From a virus, in the IMG/VR virus record IMGVR_UViG_3300010399_000230, positions 1 to 35,748 of that record: a stretch of 35,748 nucleotides of DNA; one strand, written 5' to 3'. Shown in pieces: positions 14,858 to 21,762 of the stretch (within the stretch, counting starts at the first letter, position 1; every line of letters starts with the position of its first letter). The notes beneath the pieces were generated by a model. The model worked only from the letters and a program-made list of their open reading frames with translations, made no database searches and was not told the origin of the DNA. Made by a program: the position numbers and the translations under genes.

Positions 14858-15574
14858 TTACGGCCTCCCAGGGTTCCAGCCGCCACCGGCATCGATGTTG
14901 TCGGGAGAGTTCGATGCGTAGCTGCCGCCAGCGGTGTAGCCAGTCGGAGTAGGCGTGTAATACCGCTGCGCCAGTGCGGCAAGCTGGTTGCCAGCGTTGC
15001 CCCAAATGTTGGCCTGTGCCATCTGCCCTGCTGCCCTGGCGTCACCCTGGTTCGTGATGAGCGAGGTCATCGCATTGGTGCCAGCTTGACCAGCAGCCGC
15101 ACTGGCACCCGTTGCCGTCTGACCAAGGCCAGCCAAAGCAGCGAGGCGATTCAAGCGGTCTTGGCTGCGCTGATAGGCGGCGTTGTAGGCGCCCGTCGCA
15201 TAGTTCGTCGCATATTGGTCGGTCGCCTTGAGTGCAGCGCCAGACACGCGACCACCCATCGCCGCAATCTTGCGATCCAAAGCGGTTTGGCCCTGATCCA
15301 GATTGAACTGATAGCCAGGGTCATTGGCCATGACATCCGCAGCCGTGGTCGGCTTGTTGATGTCGGTCTGATACTGTCCGAGCGCCGTCTTGCCGGCATC
15401 GAGGTATGGCTGCTCGTTGGCCTGGTTGATGTCAAATTCGCGTTGCTGCTCGCCCAGAGCTGCAGCCGAGGACTGCGCCTGAGTCTTGGCGGCATCCTTG
15501 GCGCCCTTGCTCGCCAGGTAAGCGCCACCCAGCGTAGCAACACCACCGGCAATTGCTGCGACTCCAAACGGCAT
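14858..15574 (-). CDS. Small internal virion / DNA-transfer protein
   Basis: The 238-residue product has an N-terminal hydrophobic glycine-rich segment (GVAAIAGGVATLGGAYLAS), then an alanine-glutamine coiled region, and the signature FDINQANEQPYLDAGKTAL followed by GYQFNLDQGQTALDRKIAA. I know this arrangement from many podovirus proteins at the position of P22 gp7, thought to be ejected with DNA to bridge the envelope. The C-terminus is serine-, glycine- and asparagine-rich. It abuts the next gene with no gap. Confidence in a virion role is good; the detailed mechanism is inferred. Confidence 0.75.
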   Translation of the reverse strand: MPFGVAAIAGGVATLGGAYLASKGAKDAAKTQAQSSAAALGEQQREFDINQANEQPYLDAGKTALGQYQTDINKPTTAADVMANDPGYQFNLDQGQTALDRKIAAMGGRVSGAALKATDQYATNYATGAYNAAYQRSQDRLNRLAALAGLGQTATGASAAAGQAGTNAMTSLITNQGDARAAGQMAQANIWGNAGNQLAALAQRYYTPTPTGYTAGGSYASNSPDNIDAGGGWNPGRP

Positions 15575-15575
15575 G

Positions 15576-16109
15576 TCAGCGCTCCACGCGGATGCACACG
15601 ATCATCGTGATCCGCTCATAGTTGGTCGGGTTGACCACCCAATGGGTGTGTGAGTTGTCGAACGTGAACAGGTCGCCCGGCCGCGTTTCGAGTTCTTCCC
15701 CGTCAAAGCAGAACTTCTGCCCTGGCGCGCTCGTGATCTGCACGGCGAACTTGTCGTAACGCCGTGCGTGCCAGCCCGGATCGGTGTGGGGCTTGACGCT
15801 CTTTCCAGCGGGGATCCGCGTGATCAGCACGCCGCCCAGCTCAACCCCATCCACGGCGCGCATCACGTCCAGGCACAGCGCCTTGACACCCAGGACATCC
15901 GCCGAGGGATACCAATGCGAGTCATGAGGCTGGCCGTCGACCGCGCGTTCCGGGTCGCCATAGCGAACCCAAATGTCATCGAGCCCGTGGTGAGGGCTGG
16001 TCGGGTCTTCGGTTCGCGCCTTGTGCTCGTTCCAGAGTTCGGGATGCTCCTGAAGTGCCCAAAGCACCGGAGCGACCCGGAGACCTTCGGTCAGCCGTTG
16101 GATCTTCAC
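15576..16109 (-). CDS. 2-oxoglutarate/Fe(II) oxygenase, aspartyl/asparaginyl hydroxylase-like
   Basis: This 177-residue protein has the double-stranded beta-helix signature of Fe(II)/2-oxoglutarate hydroxylases of the Asp/Arg-hydroxylase type. KPHTDPG supplies the metal ligands H108 and D110, NSHTHWVVN the distal ligand (H154 or H156), and ERITMIV the 2-oxoglutarate-binding R166. It would hydroxylate a protein or another substrate. It lies inside the virion operon between a small gene and the first ejection protein, overlapping the former by four bases, so it is expressed with structural proteins. A virion protein or a host surface protein could be the target; both ideas are inference. The catalytic set appears complete. 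Confidence 0.85.
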   Translation of the reverse strand: MKIQRLTEGLRVAPVLWALQEHPELWNEHKARTEDPTSPHHGLDDIWVRYGDPERAVDGQPHDSHWYPSADVLGVKALCLDVMRAVDGVELGGVLITRIPAGKSVKPHTDPGWHARRYDKFAVQITSAPGQKFCFDGEELETRPGDLFTFDNSHTHWVVNPTNYERITMIVCIRVER

Positions 16110-16294
16110 AGCTCACCCCGCATGATTCGCTCGTCCCGCTCGCGAAGCATCTCGTCGGCGATGTCGGCACATTCAGCCGTCGTGCGGGGGATCGTGTTGT
16201 CACGCGTGGTGCCGGGATGGAGCGCCATGCTCTTGACGCTGGCGAAATACATATCCCAGGCGGTTCGGCGCATGATGGAGTCTTGCTCGCTCAC
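16106..16294 (-). CDS. Small hypothetical protein in virion operon
   Basis: The 62-residue product has ATGA-type overlaps at both ends, which supports it as a real gene. It contains [20 protein letters not shown] near the start and a charged helix [16 protein letters not shown] at the end. Very similar short proteins, with the phrase WDxYFxAxxSM, occur in many phages beside tail or head-completion genes. Function unknown; small structural or chaperone roles are possible. Confidence 0.6.
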   Translation of the reverse strand: MSEQDSIMRRTAWDMYFASVKSMALHPGTTRDNTIPRTTAECADIADEMLRERDERIMRGEL

Positions 16295-16632
16295 GAGTAC
16301 AGACCCCCGCTGATCATGTGGGCCGTGATCGCGGTCGCGGCGCTTGCCAGTCCCTCCAAAATTGCCCCGGCCGGCATGATCGGCACATCCACGTCCAGGA
16401 AGTCGTTGGCATTGATGGACTTTCCAGAGACGAACGCATTGGCCGCCGCAGCCGCTCCAGCCGCAGGTACGGCATAGAGCGTGACGGTGACCGCAGCACT
16501 TGTCGTGTTGGTCAGGCGCACTCGCCCACCACGCAGCAGCGACCCCGCTGGCGTGGTCGGCACGGTCAGAAGCGGGGCTGCGGACGTTCCAAGCACCGTC
16601 GGTGCGAAGAAGGAGCTATAGGTGATCGTCAT
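16291..16632 (-). CDS. Small beta-rich virion-associated protein
   Basis: The 113-residue product begins [20 protein letters not shown] and continues with a beta-sandwich-like pattern ([20 protein letters not shown], then [19 protein letters not shown] and [10 protein letters not shown]). I recall similar proteins in phages of this type, annotated as hypothetical. The fold pattern and position after the coiled-coil gene suggest a decoration, fibre-base or neck component. It is coupled to both neighbours by short overlaps. The structural role is inferred from context. Confidence 0.55.
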   Translation of the reverse strand: MTITYSSFFAPTVLGTSAAPLLTVPTTPAGSLLRGGRVRLTNTTSAAVTVTLYAVPAAGAAAAANAFVSGKSINANDFLDVDVPIMPAGAILEGLASAATAITAHMISGGLYS

Positions 16633-17018
16633 GTGTTGCGGTCTTCCAGTTGTTCGACGCGCTGCCTCAAGTCGGAGATTGAGCGCAGGCCAGCCAACTC
16701 GGCGTCACGGTCAGCGATTTGGGAGCGCAGCATGTCGCAGTCGTTGCGAAGGCTGGAGACGGTCTGCCGCAGTTCGTCGACAGCCCGCATAGCGTCCTGG
16801 GCCATCGGATCAGATCGCGAGAGCTGGGCGTCCGCATCAAGGGCGTCGATGTTGTCGGACAGATCGCCGTTGCTCAGCGCCGACACGCCACCGACGCGGC
16901 GAGCGAGGTCGAAGAAGAATCTCGCGTACTCGCTGCTAGCGGGAATGCTGACCGTCTGACCCTGGAACGTGAACGTGCCAATGGGGATGGTCGACTTCGG
17001 GATGGTGAGCGTGCTCAT
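16629..17018 (-). CDS. Coiled-coil virion-operon protein
   Basis: The 129-residue product has a beta-rich N-terminal third (LTIPKSTIPIGTFTFQGQTV) and then a predicted coiled coil from about residue 70 to the end (AVDELRQTVSSLRNDCDMLR, DRDAELAGL, DLRQRVEQLED). It overlaps the gp10-like gene by four bases. A short trimerising coiled coil in the tail-gene cluster would fit a tail needle or fibre accessory (the P22 gp26 position), but it is shorter than gp26, and that equivalence is only a suggestion. Confidence 0.55.
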   Translation of the reverse strand: MSTLTIPKSTIPIGTFTFQGQTVSIPASSEYARFFFDLARRVGGVSALSNGDLSDNIDALDADAQLSRSDPMAQDAMRAVDELRQTVSSLRNDCDMLRSQIADRDAELAGLRSISDLRQRVEQLEDRNT

Positions 17019-18415
17019 GCGTCCACCGTCGCCTGCGTCAGGGTGAACGGCACCGGATCAGTGACCCGCAGCTCAAACACCATGTCGCGTCCACCCCCAA
17101 GCGGCATCCAGCGAATGCGCTGCATCCACCGGCCGATAGCCCCGAGGGAGCGAAGCAGCCACGCCCCGAAGGTCTGCCCGCCGTCCTTGCTGATGCGCAG
17201 CATGACTTGGCCCCCATAGCCCGTCGTGCACATGAGTTCCAGGCCGCGGATCGTCACAGGCTCCATTGACGGATTCGGAAGGTGCGGCCACACCCGAGAA
17301 CGCACGAGCGGAGCCGAGTCGATCGCGTAAATGTCGTCGGCCATCCGGTACATCACCGAACCTGCGAAGGCGTGAGAGACGGCCCCAACAGAGACGACTT
17401 GATCCACCCGGAAAGGTGTCCAGTCGCCATTCACAAGCTCACCCCGCTCGTGCCATTCCTTGCTGGCCGCGTCCCAGCACCAGCTCGTGGACATACCCGG
17501 AGCGTTGACGCAGATGAACTCCGCACCAGCCTTTTGCTGCACCCACAGCACGCAACGGGTCAGATCAACCCCCGGGGCTTGTAGGCATGTCTCAACCGCC
17601 GTGGTAGAGATGCGCACCGGCTGATGGCCCACCATCATGTAGACGATGCCCGTTCCCCGGGTCGTGCAGCCCACGAAGATCAGCGTATCGGCGGCATTGA
17701 TGATGGCGCGAGGCCCGACAGCCCCCACAGCGATTGGCGTGGAGTTGTAGCGGACGAGAGGGAACGAAGAGTCCCCGTCGTAGATCCACACTTCGGTGGA
17801 GAACGGCTTGAAGAAGTACGTCTCTTGCTTGAGTTCCCGGCTCGTGACGATGGAACCTGGCTGAGCATCGGCGCTAGAGAAGTCCAGCGCATCCAGCGAG
17901 GTCGCATCGTCGATCGCCGAAATGTAGAACTGCTCCTGGTTGTTCGGCGGCACGAAGACGAACGTCCCGTCAACCTGTGTCACCGAGATCGCGCCACGCC
18001 AGTCAGGGTCGGTGATGCGACCAAAGACGTTGTTGGAAAGCGTCAAGACGTAGCCGTTCTGCCCATCCACGAGGACAAGTTGCTGCTCGCCCGCGCACAT
18101 GCAGACGTAGGACGTGCCATCGGAGATCGTTCCGCGAGACACCGCAGCGCCCGACACCCACTCATAGAGCGTTGAGCCCGCAACGATGAATTCACGCCCA
18201 TCCGCCGTGACGGTCGACCCACGAATGGTGTGGCCGAAGTCGTGCAGGCTGGCAAGCCCATCTGTGCTCTGCAGCACCACCTGATGCGCCTCGCCAAGTC
18301 CCTCGATCTGGCGAAGGTAGAGGTTGACCGAGCGCTGAACGGCGCTCTTGCGGTCTGGCAGGTAGTAGGACGGCCCGATACAGGGGACGAAGGCGTTTCC
18401 AGCCATCAGCGCCAC
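17015..18415 (-). CDS. P22 gp10-like tail accessory / DNA-stabilisation protein
   Basis: The 466-residue product begins with FVPCIGPSYYLPDRKSAVQR and NLYLRQIE, typical for proteins at the P22 gene 10 position (packaged DNA stabilisation protein). It continues as a repetitive beta-structure with TLYEWVSG, VLVDGQNGYVLTL and YVFVPPN-like strands, consistent with a beta-propeller-like fold. In P22, gp10 closes the portal channel with gp4 and gp26 and prevents DNA loss. The gene directly follows a gp4-like gene with a 10-base overlap, the same order as in P22. Sequence identity to P22 itself is likely low. Confidence 0.75.
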   Translation of the reverse strand: MALMAGNAFVPCIGPSYYLPDRKSAVQRSVNLYLRQIEGLGEAHQVVLQSTDGLASLHDFGHTIRGSTVTADGREFIVAGSTLYEWVSGAAVSRGTISDGTSYVCMCAGEQQLVLVDGQNGYVLTLSNNVFGRITDPDWRGAISVTQVDGTFVFVPPNNQEQFYISAIDDATSLDALDFSSADAQPGSIVTSRELKQETYFFKPFSTEVWIYDGDSSFPLVRYNSTPIAVGAVGPRAIINAADTLIFVGCTTRGTGIVYMMVGHQPVRISTTAVETCLQAPGVDLTRCVLWVQQKAGAEFICVNAPGMSTSWCWDAASKEWHERGELVNGDWTPFRVDQVVSVGAVSHAFAGSVMYRMADDIYAIDSAPLVRSRVWPHLPNPSMEPVTIRGLELMCTTGYGGQVMLRISKDGGQTFGAWLLRSLGAIGRWMQRIRWMPLGGGRDMVFELRVTDPVPFTLTQATVDA

Positions 18416-19074
18416 CCCGTCAGGATGTTGCCACTCCGGCGCTTGGCCGAGTCGATCATGGCCGGGCTCGAGGTTTGCGCCGCAAGACGGTTGCGAGCAG
18501 CGCGAGCCGCCATCTCGACTTTCGGGAGAGCGCCCGGATTCAGCGTCGAGGCCAGCCGTTCAGCCAGCATCGCCGACAGGCCCGACTGGAATCCACTCGG
18601 CATCGAGTAGTTGGTGTCCAGGTCGGCGAAGTTGCTCACCTGCGCATGGGTCAGCAGCGTGATCGTCTGACCCGCCGCAGCCGGCCACAGATAGACCGTC
18701 GTTGCCCCATCGTGACAATAGAACTGCGGGATGGAGGCCGTCGCCTTCTGCGAGATGGCTTGGTACTGCTCCATCGTCAACGGATCAAGCGGGAGGTCCA
18801 TCCCGGCCTGATAGCTGACCGTTGCTCCGAGGATGTCGTTACCCGACGAAATGCCGGCCCACGTCACGCCTAGCGTGCCGCTCGTGCCATTGCAGACACC
18901 CGGCGTCAGGATTTCCTGGAACAGCAGCGACTCGACACCATCGATTTCGTCGACAACATCGTTTAGCGCGGACAGGCACAGCGCACCAAGGTCGGCGTCG
19001 AGCGTCTCTCCCGGGCTCAAGCGATTGAGCCAGAAGGTCAGAGCCCCGCCGACGATGGTGCGAGCCGTCGTCAT
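18406..19074 (-). CDS. P22 gp4-like head-completion / tail accessory protein
   Basis: The 222-residue product is helical in the N-terminal third (ALCLSALNDVVDEIDGVESL) and has a central beta-part (GATVSYQAGMDLPLDPLTME, FYCHDGATTVYLWPA). A helical C-terminus follows with SGFQSGLSAMLAERLASTLN. It matches the family of P22 gp4 and similar adaptor proteins, which bind under the portal after packaging. Some relatives carry peptidoglycan hydrolase activity, but I see no such motif here. It overlaps the gp10-like gene by 10 bases. Confidence 0.75.
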   Translation of the reverse strand: MTTARTIVGGALTFWLNRLSPGETLDADLGALCLSALNDVVDEIDGVESLLFQEILTPGVCNGTSGTLGVTWAGISSGNDILGATVSYQAGMDLPLDPLTMEQYQAISQKATASIPQFYCHDGATTVYLWPAAAGQTITLLTHAQVSNFADLDTNYSMPSGFQSGLSAMLAERLASTLNPGALPKVEMAARAARNRLAAQTSSPAMIDSAKRRSGNILTGWR

Positions 19075-19077
19075 CGA

Positions 19078-19341
19078 TCAGGCCGGCAGCAGGCCCAGGA
19101 GCTTTGCCAGACCCCAGCGGCGGTCATAGGCAATGCCAGCAGCGTCGAGCTGAGCACGCACCGATTCGACCGTATGGCCGTGGCCGTCGTCCTCGCTGGG
19201 ATCAGCTTCGGTGGCGACCCACTTGGGCTCGTAGCCCATCGCCGAAAGGCGCTTGTGCTCGTCTTCGTCGTTGGCAACGGCAAAGCCTGCCGAGACGCGC
19301 AGGATGTCCGTGGTGGGCTTGGTCAGGTTCAGGGGATACAT
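19078..19341 (-). CDS. Small virion-operon protein with C-terminal HeH-like motif
   Basis: The 87-residue product begins MYPLNLTKPTTDILRVSAGF and has AVANDEDEHKRLSAMGYEPK, a phrase I recall from short proteins next to phage coat genes. The last 30 residues (TVESVRAQLDAAGIAYDRRW, then KLLGLLPA) fit the helix-extended-helix (HeH/LEM-like) motif often found there. The role is unknown; it may help connect head and tail or organise DNA. It lies downstream of the coat gene, after an intrinsic terminator, with a good AAGGAAA ribosome-binding site. Confidence 0.65.
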   Translation of the reverse strand: MYPLNLTKPTTDILRVSAGFAVANDEDEHKRLSAMGYEPKWVATEADPSEDDGHGHTVESVRAQLDAAGIAYDRRWGLAKLLGLLPA

Positions 19342-19355
19342 CGTGTTTTCCTTGC

Positions 19356-19387
19356 AAAAAGGGGCGGAAGCCTTTCAGCGACCGCCC
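19356..19387 (-). terminator. Intrinsic terminator after coat gene
   Basis: On the minus strand GGGCGG (19387-19382) pairs with CCGCCC (19367-19362), loop 14 bases, followed by C and TTTTT. It lies between the coat stop (19412) and the next start (19341). Partial termination here would keep coat mRNA above that of the low-copy tail genes. Confidence 0.7.
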
Positions 19388-19411
19388 AACCCATGTCAAC
19401 CGTCGAGGAAC

Positions 19412-20686
19412 TCAGTTCGTGCGGCGAACGCCGAAGTTCGGCAGCACCACACCAGCGCCCCAAAGCACGTCAAAGCGGCTGATGAAGCGGTTGTTGAGGA
19501 TGTCGAAGCCGCGGACGAATCGCAGCGAGATGCCGCCTTCGTCAGCCAGCGATGCCTGGTAGGCCATGTCCATTCCCTTGGGCAGTTCCTGCTTGGGAGA
19601 GACGAACACCACCGCGTCCTTGTGCCAGACGAGGTTATTGGAGTACGTCGTGCTGGCAGCGCCAGAGGTGACCGTGATCGCGGCGTTGTCGGCCGGTCGG
19701 TTGGTCACGTTCTGGAAGGCGCCACCAGCGATGATGGCCGGCGAGATCGGGATCGTGGCGTTGCCGCTAGCATCCGAAGAAACTTGCGCCGTCACCAGGA
19801 ACGACTGCAGCACGCCCGTCGATTGCTTGGTCTCGGGGTTGACCGAGAACACGCCCCCGATCGTGAAGGTGTCGCCTTGGTTCAGGCGAACCGCAGCAGC
19901 AGCCGTCCAGCCGTCCGTGACCAGGTTCGTGGTCGCCGCATACGGGTTGTCGGTCGCGCCCGTGTTGATGGTGCCTTGGTTGGCGCCATTGACCAGCGGC
20001 GTGCCGCCCAGCGGGCCGACGGTGTGCGACGGCACGTTCTGCGACATGGCGATGTCCAGGCCCGCACCGGTCTTGACGATACCCGTCTTGTACTGGTCTG
20101 CCAGGATCTGCTGGCTGTTGAACAGCGACGAGACACCGGCCACGATGGTGGCGTTTGCGCCCGGTTCGACAGCGGCCATGCGCTGACCGTCACGCGGCAC
20201 GCTCATGCGATCGAGCGGAACACCAGCGTTGAGCAGGTCGGCGAACGTCGCGGGCGGCGTGCCCGGCGTGCCCACCATCTGGTGAAAGCCGTTCTTCATG
20301 ATCTGGCCGAGCTGGTAGTCCAGAATCGCCGAGATCTTCAGGCCGGCCGGCATCAGGTAGCGCTTCTTGAACGCCGGGTCGACCTGGCCGTTCGAGCCGA
20401 TGGAGGTCGCCAGTTCGGTGGAACCGACAGCGAAGTCCACGCCCAGCAGCGGCTGAATCGTGATCGGCGTGGTGGACTCGGTGATGTCCTGCACGTTGGC
20501 CGCATCGCCAGTGCGGTGCGTGAACTGCACCGGGCGGCGGGCGTTCAGGACGGAGCCGGGCTTGTACTGGCCCGACCACGAGTCCTCGAAGTCCGATTGC
20601 ACGTTGCCCAGGAAGGCGGACGTGTTGTGGGCGATACGCAGAACTTCGTTGGTGACGATCTGCGAGACTGCAAGAGCGTTGCTCAT
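19412..20686 (-). CDS. Major capsid protein, P22 coat (gp5) type
   Basis: The 424-residue length is close to that of the P22 coat protein (430), and the opening SNALAVSQIVTNEVLRIAHN, then DFEDSWSGQYKPGSVLNARR and FTHRTGDAANVQDITESTTP, follow the P22-type coat pattern (HK97 fold with an inserted domain). A beta-rich stretch at about 265-350 (GDTFTIGGVFSVNPETKQ, FLVTAQVSSD) corresponds to the I-domain. It builds the icosahedral shell on the scaffold encoded just upstream. The ATG has GGAG eight bases ahead, lying within an RNA hairpin element, and two tandem copies of that element precede it. Confidence 0.9.
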   Translation of the reverse strand: MSNALAVSQIVTNEVLRIAHNTSAFLGNVQSDFEDSWSGQYKPGSVLNARRPVQFTHRTGDAANVQDITESTTPITIQPLLGVDFAVGSTELATSIGSNGQVDPAFKKRYLMPAGLKISAILDYQLGQIMKNGFHQMVGTPGTPPATFADLLNAGVPLDRMSVPRDGQRMAAVEPGANATIVAGVSSLFNSQQILADQYKTGIVKTGAGLDIAMSQNVPSHTVGPLGGTPLVNGANQGTINTGATDNPYAATTNLVTDGWTAAAAVRLNQGDTFTIGGVFSVNPETKQSTGVLQSFLVTAQVSSDASGNATIPISPAIIAGGAFQNVTNRPADNAAITVTSGAASTTYSNNLVWHKDAVVFVSPKQELPKGMDMAYQASLADEGGISLRFVRGFDILNNRFISRFDVLWGAGVVLPNFGVRRTN

Positions 20687-20692
20687 GATGAA

Positions 20693-20721
20693 AACTCCGG
20701 CGCCTCTCGGCGTTAGGAACC
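20693..20721 (-). promoter_or_regulatory. Proximal RNA hairpin element in coat leader
   Basis: Minus-strand reading: GGTTCC, UAA, CGCC, GAGA, GGCG, CC, GGAGTT. The inner CGCC/GGCG stem and GAGA loop equal the tailspike copy, while the outer stem differs and still pairs, using G-U wobbles at its far end. The 3' strand contains the GGAG ribosome-binding site of the coat gene, so folding would sequester it. Confidence 0.75.
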
Positions 20722-20745
20722 TCGGCGCTTCTCAGCGTTAGAGGT
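20719..20745 (-). promoter_or_regulatory. Distal RNA hairpin element in coat leader
   Basis: Minus-strand reading: ACCTC, UAA, CGCU, GAGA, AGCG, CC, GAGGT. Compared with the other two copies, C:G next to the tetraloop becomes U:A, a compensatory double change, and the outer stem is a third different but perfectly paired sequence. It shares three bases with the proximal copy. Confidence 0.75.
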
Positions 20746-20756
20746 GTGAACTTGGA

Positions 20757-21581
20757 TCAGCGTCCCCGCTCCTGCTTGTTCGCCCAGGCGATGTAGGCCT
20801 TGGTGTTGCTCGGATCGGGCATGCCACTTGTCGACTTGCCGCCACCCTTGATCGGTTCAATCGGCGTCGGCGCGTTGGATCGTTGGGGCTTGCTGGCCTT
20901 CTTCGCTTCGAGCTTGGCTTCGATCTGCGCGACCTTGCGTGCAGCCTGCCTGTCGCTCATGTGCGAAAGCGATTCAGCTTCATCCGCGTTGTCAGGATCG
21001 GTCAGGTACTCGATCAGCGCCGCTGGCATCTCGCTCTCGAAGATCGCGTCGGTGGCCGGCTTGGGCCGACCGTTGGAGCCGGTCAGGCCCCCAAACACGT
21101 CATCGAGTTCAGACGACAGGGTGTCGAACTTTTCCTTGCCCCATTCCTTTGACAGGGCATCGACGACTCCGCGGCGGTGCTCGATCTCGGCCTGTTGCTG
21201 GCGAAGGGTCGGTGCGAGCTGTTCGGCTCGCTCTTTGACAATCTTGTCCAGCTCGGCCTGAGAGAGCGTGAGCTTCTCGTCGTTGCCTTGCGATGACGTG
21301 GTTGTACTGGATTGAGTCGGCGCCGTCTCCGCAACCCGTTGCGGTTGCGTGGCGCGAGCTTCGTAGAGTTGGCGCGTCTTGCGATCGATGGCGCGGCGAA
21401 GGCGCTCGATCTCGCGTTGCTCCGGCGTCTTCTCAGGCTTGGCCTTGGCTTCCTCTCCTGAGGCTTGCTCGGTTGAGGATTCGGTGCTTTCGCCCTGCGG
21501 CTGGTGGGACAGTTCTGCGAGCGCGTTGTCGCTCGCCTCAACGGCAGTGGCCGCGACTGGCAATGCGTTTTCGGTAGACAT
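20757..21581 (-). CDS. Scaffolding protein
   Basis: I choose the ATG at 21581, with GGAG upstream, over a longer in-frame form beginning at 21677, giving 274 residues. The protein is highly charged and rich in E, A, Q and K. It has long helices (EREIERLRRAIDRKTRQLYE, LSQAELDKIVKERAEQLAPT) and a basic C-terminal region (KLEAKKASKPQRSNA) suited to contacting coat protein. Location between portal-side genes and the coat gene matches P22 gene 8. The product would fill the procapsid and leave on maturation. No sequence motif is diagnostic, so the call rests on composition and position. Confidence 0.8.
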   Translation of the reverse strand: MSTENALPVAATAVEASDNALAELSHQPQGESTESSTEQASGEEAKAKPEKTPEQREIERLRRAIDRKTRQLYEARATQPQRVAETAPTQSSTTTSSQGNDEKLTLSQAELDKIVKERAEQLAPTLRQQQAEIEHRRGVVDALSKEWGKEKFDTLSSELDDVFGGLTGSNGRPKPATDAIFESEMPAALIEYLTDPDNADEAESLSHMSDRQAARKVAQIEAKLEAKKASKPQRSNAPTPIEPIKGGGKSTSGMPDPSNTKAYIAWANKQERGR

Positions 21582-21762
21582 GGAGGCTCCGGTTGCGTCC
21601 TTTTTGGACGGACTTATCCGGGTCTCGTTGTACCTAGCGTGCCTCGATGGGTCACCGCAATCCGTTGCGTCTGGCAAGTCCCCGTTTTTTGGGCCGCTTC
21701 CGAACTCCCCGAGGCACCGCCAGCCTCGATGCTAGTCGCCGGACTTATCGGGCTATTCGCCC
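21582..21762 (-). promoter_or_regulatory. Structured leader of scaffold gene
   Basis: The 181-base gap before the scaffold gene holds a hairpin CGTCC-AAAAA-GGACG (21596-21610, minus reading), the 19-base hairpin element at 21651-21669, and two pairs of direct repeats: CGGACTTATC at 21609 and 21740, and GCCTCGATG at 21641 and 21723. No gene is evident. The density of repeats suggests a regulatory leader or recombination remnants. Confidence 0.5.
21651..21669 (-). promoter_or_regulatory. 19-base hairpin element, scaffold-leader copy
   Basis: CGCAACGGATTGCGGTGAC on the minus strand forms CGCAA-CGGA-TTGCG. An identical 19-base copy lies before the portal gene at 27548-27566, with different flanks. 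Confidence 0.65.

Noticed and set aside
19253-20716. 487-codon plus-strand open frame over the coat gene
   Set aside because: Antisense shadow of the major capsid gene; composition is that of a reversed coding strand.
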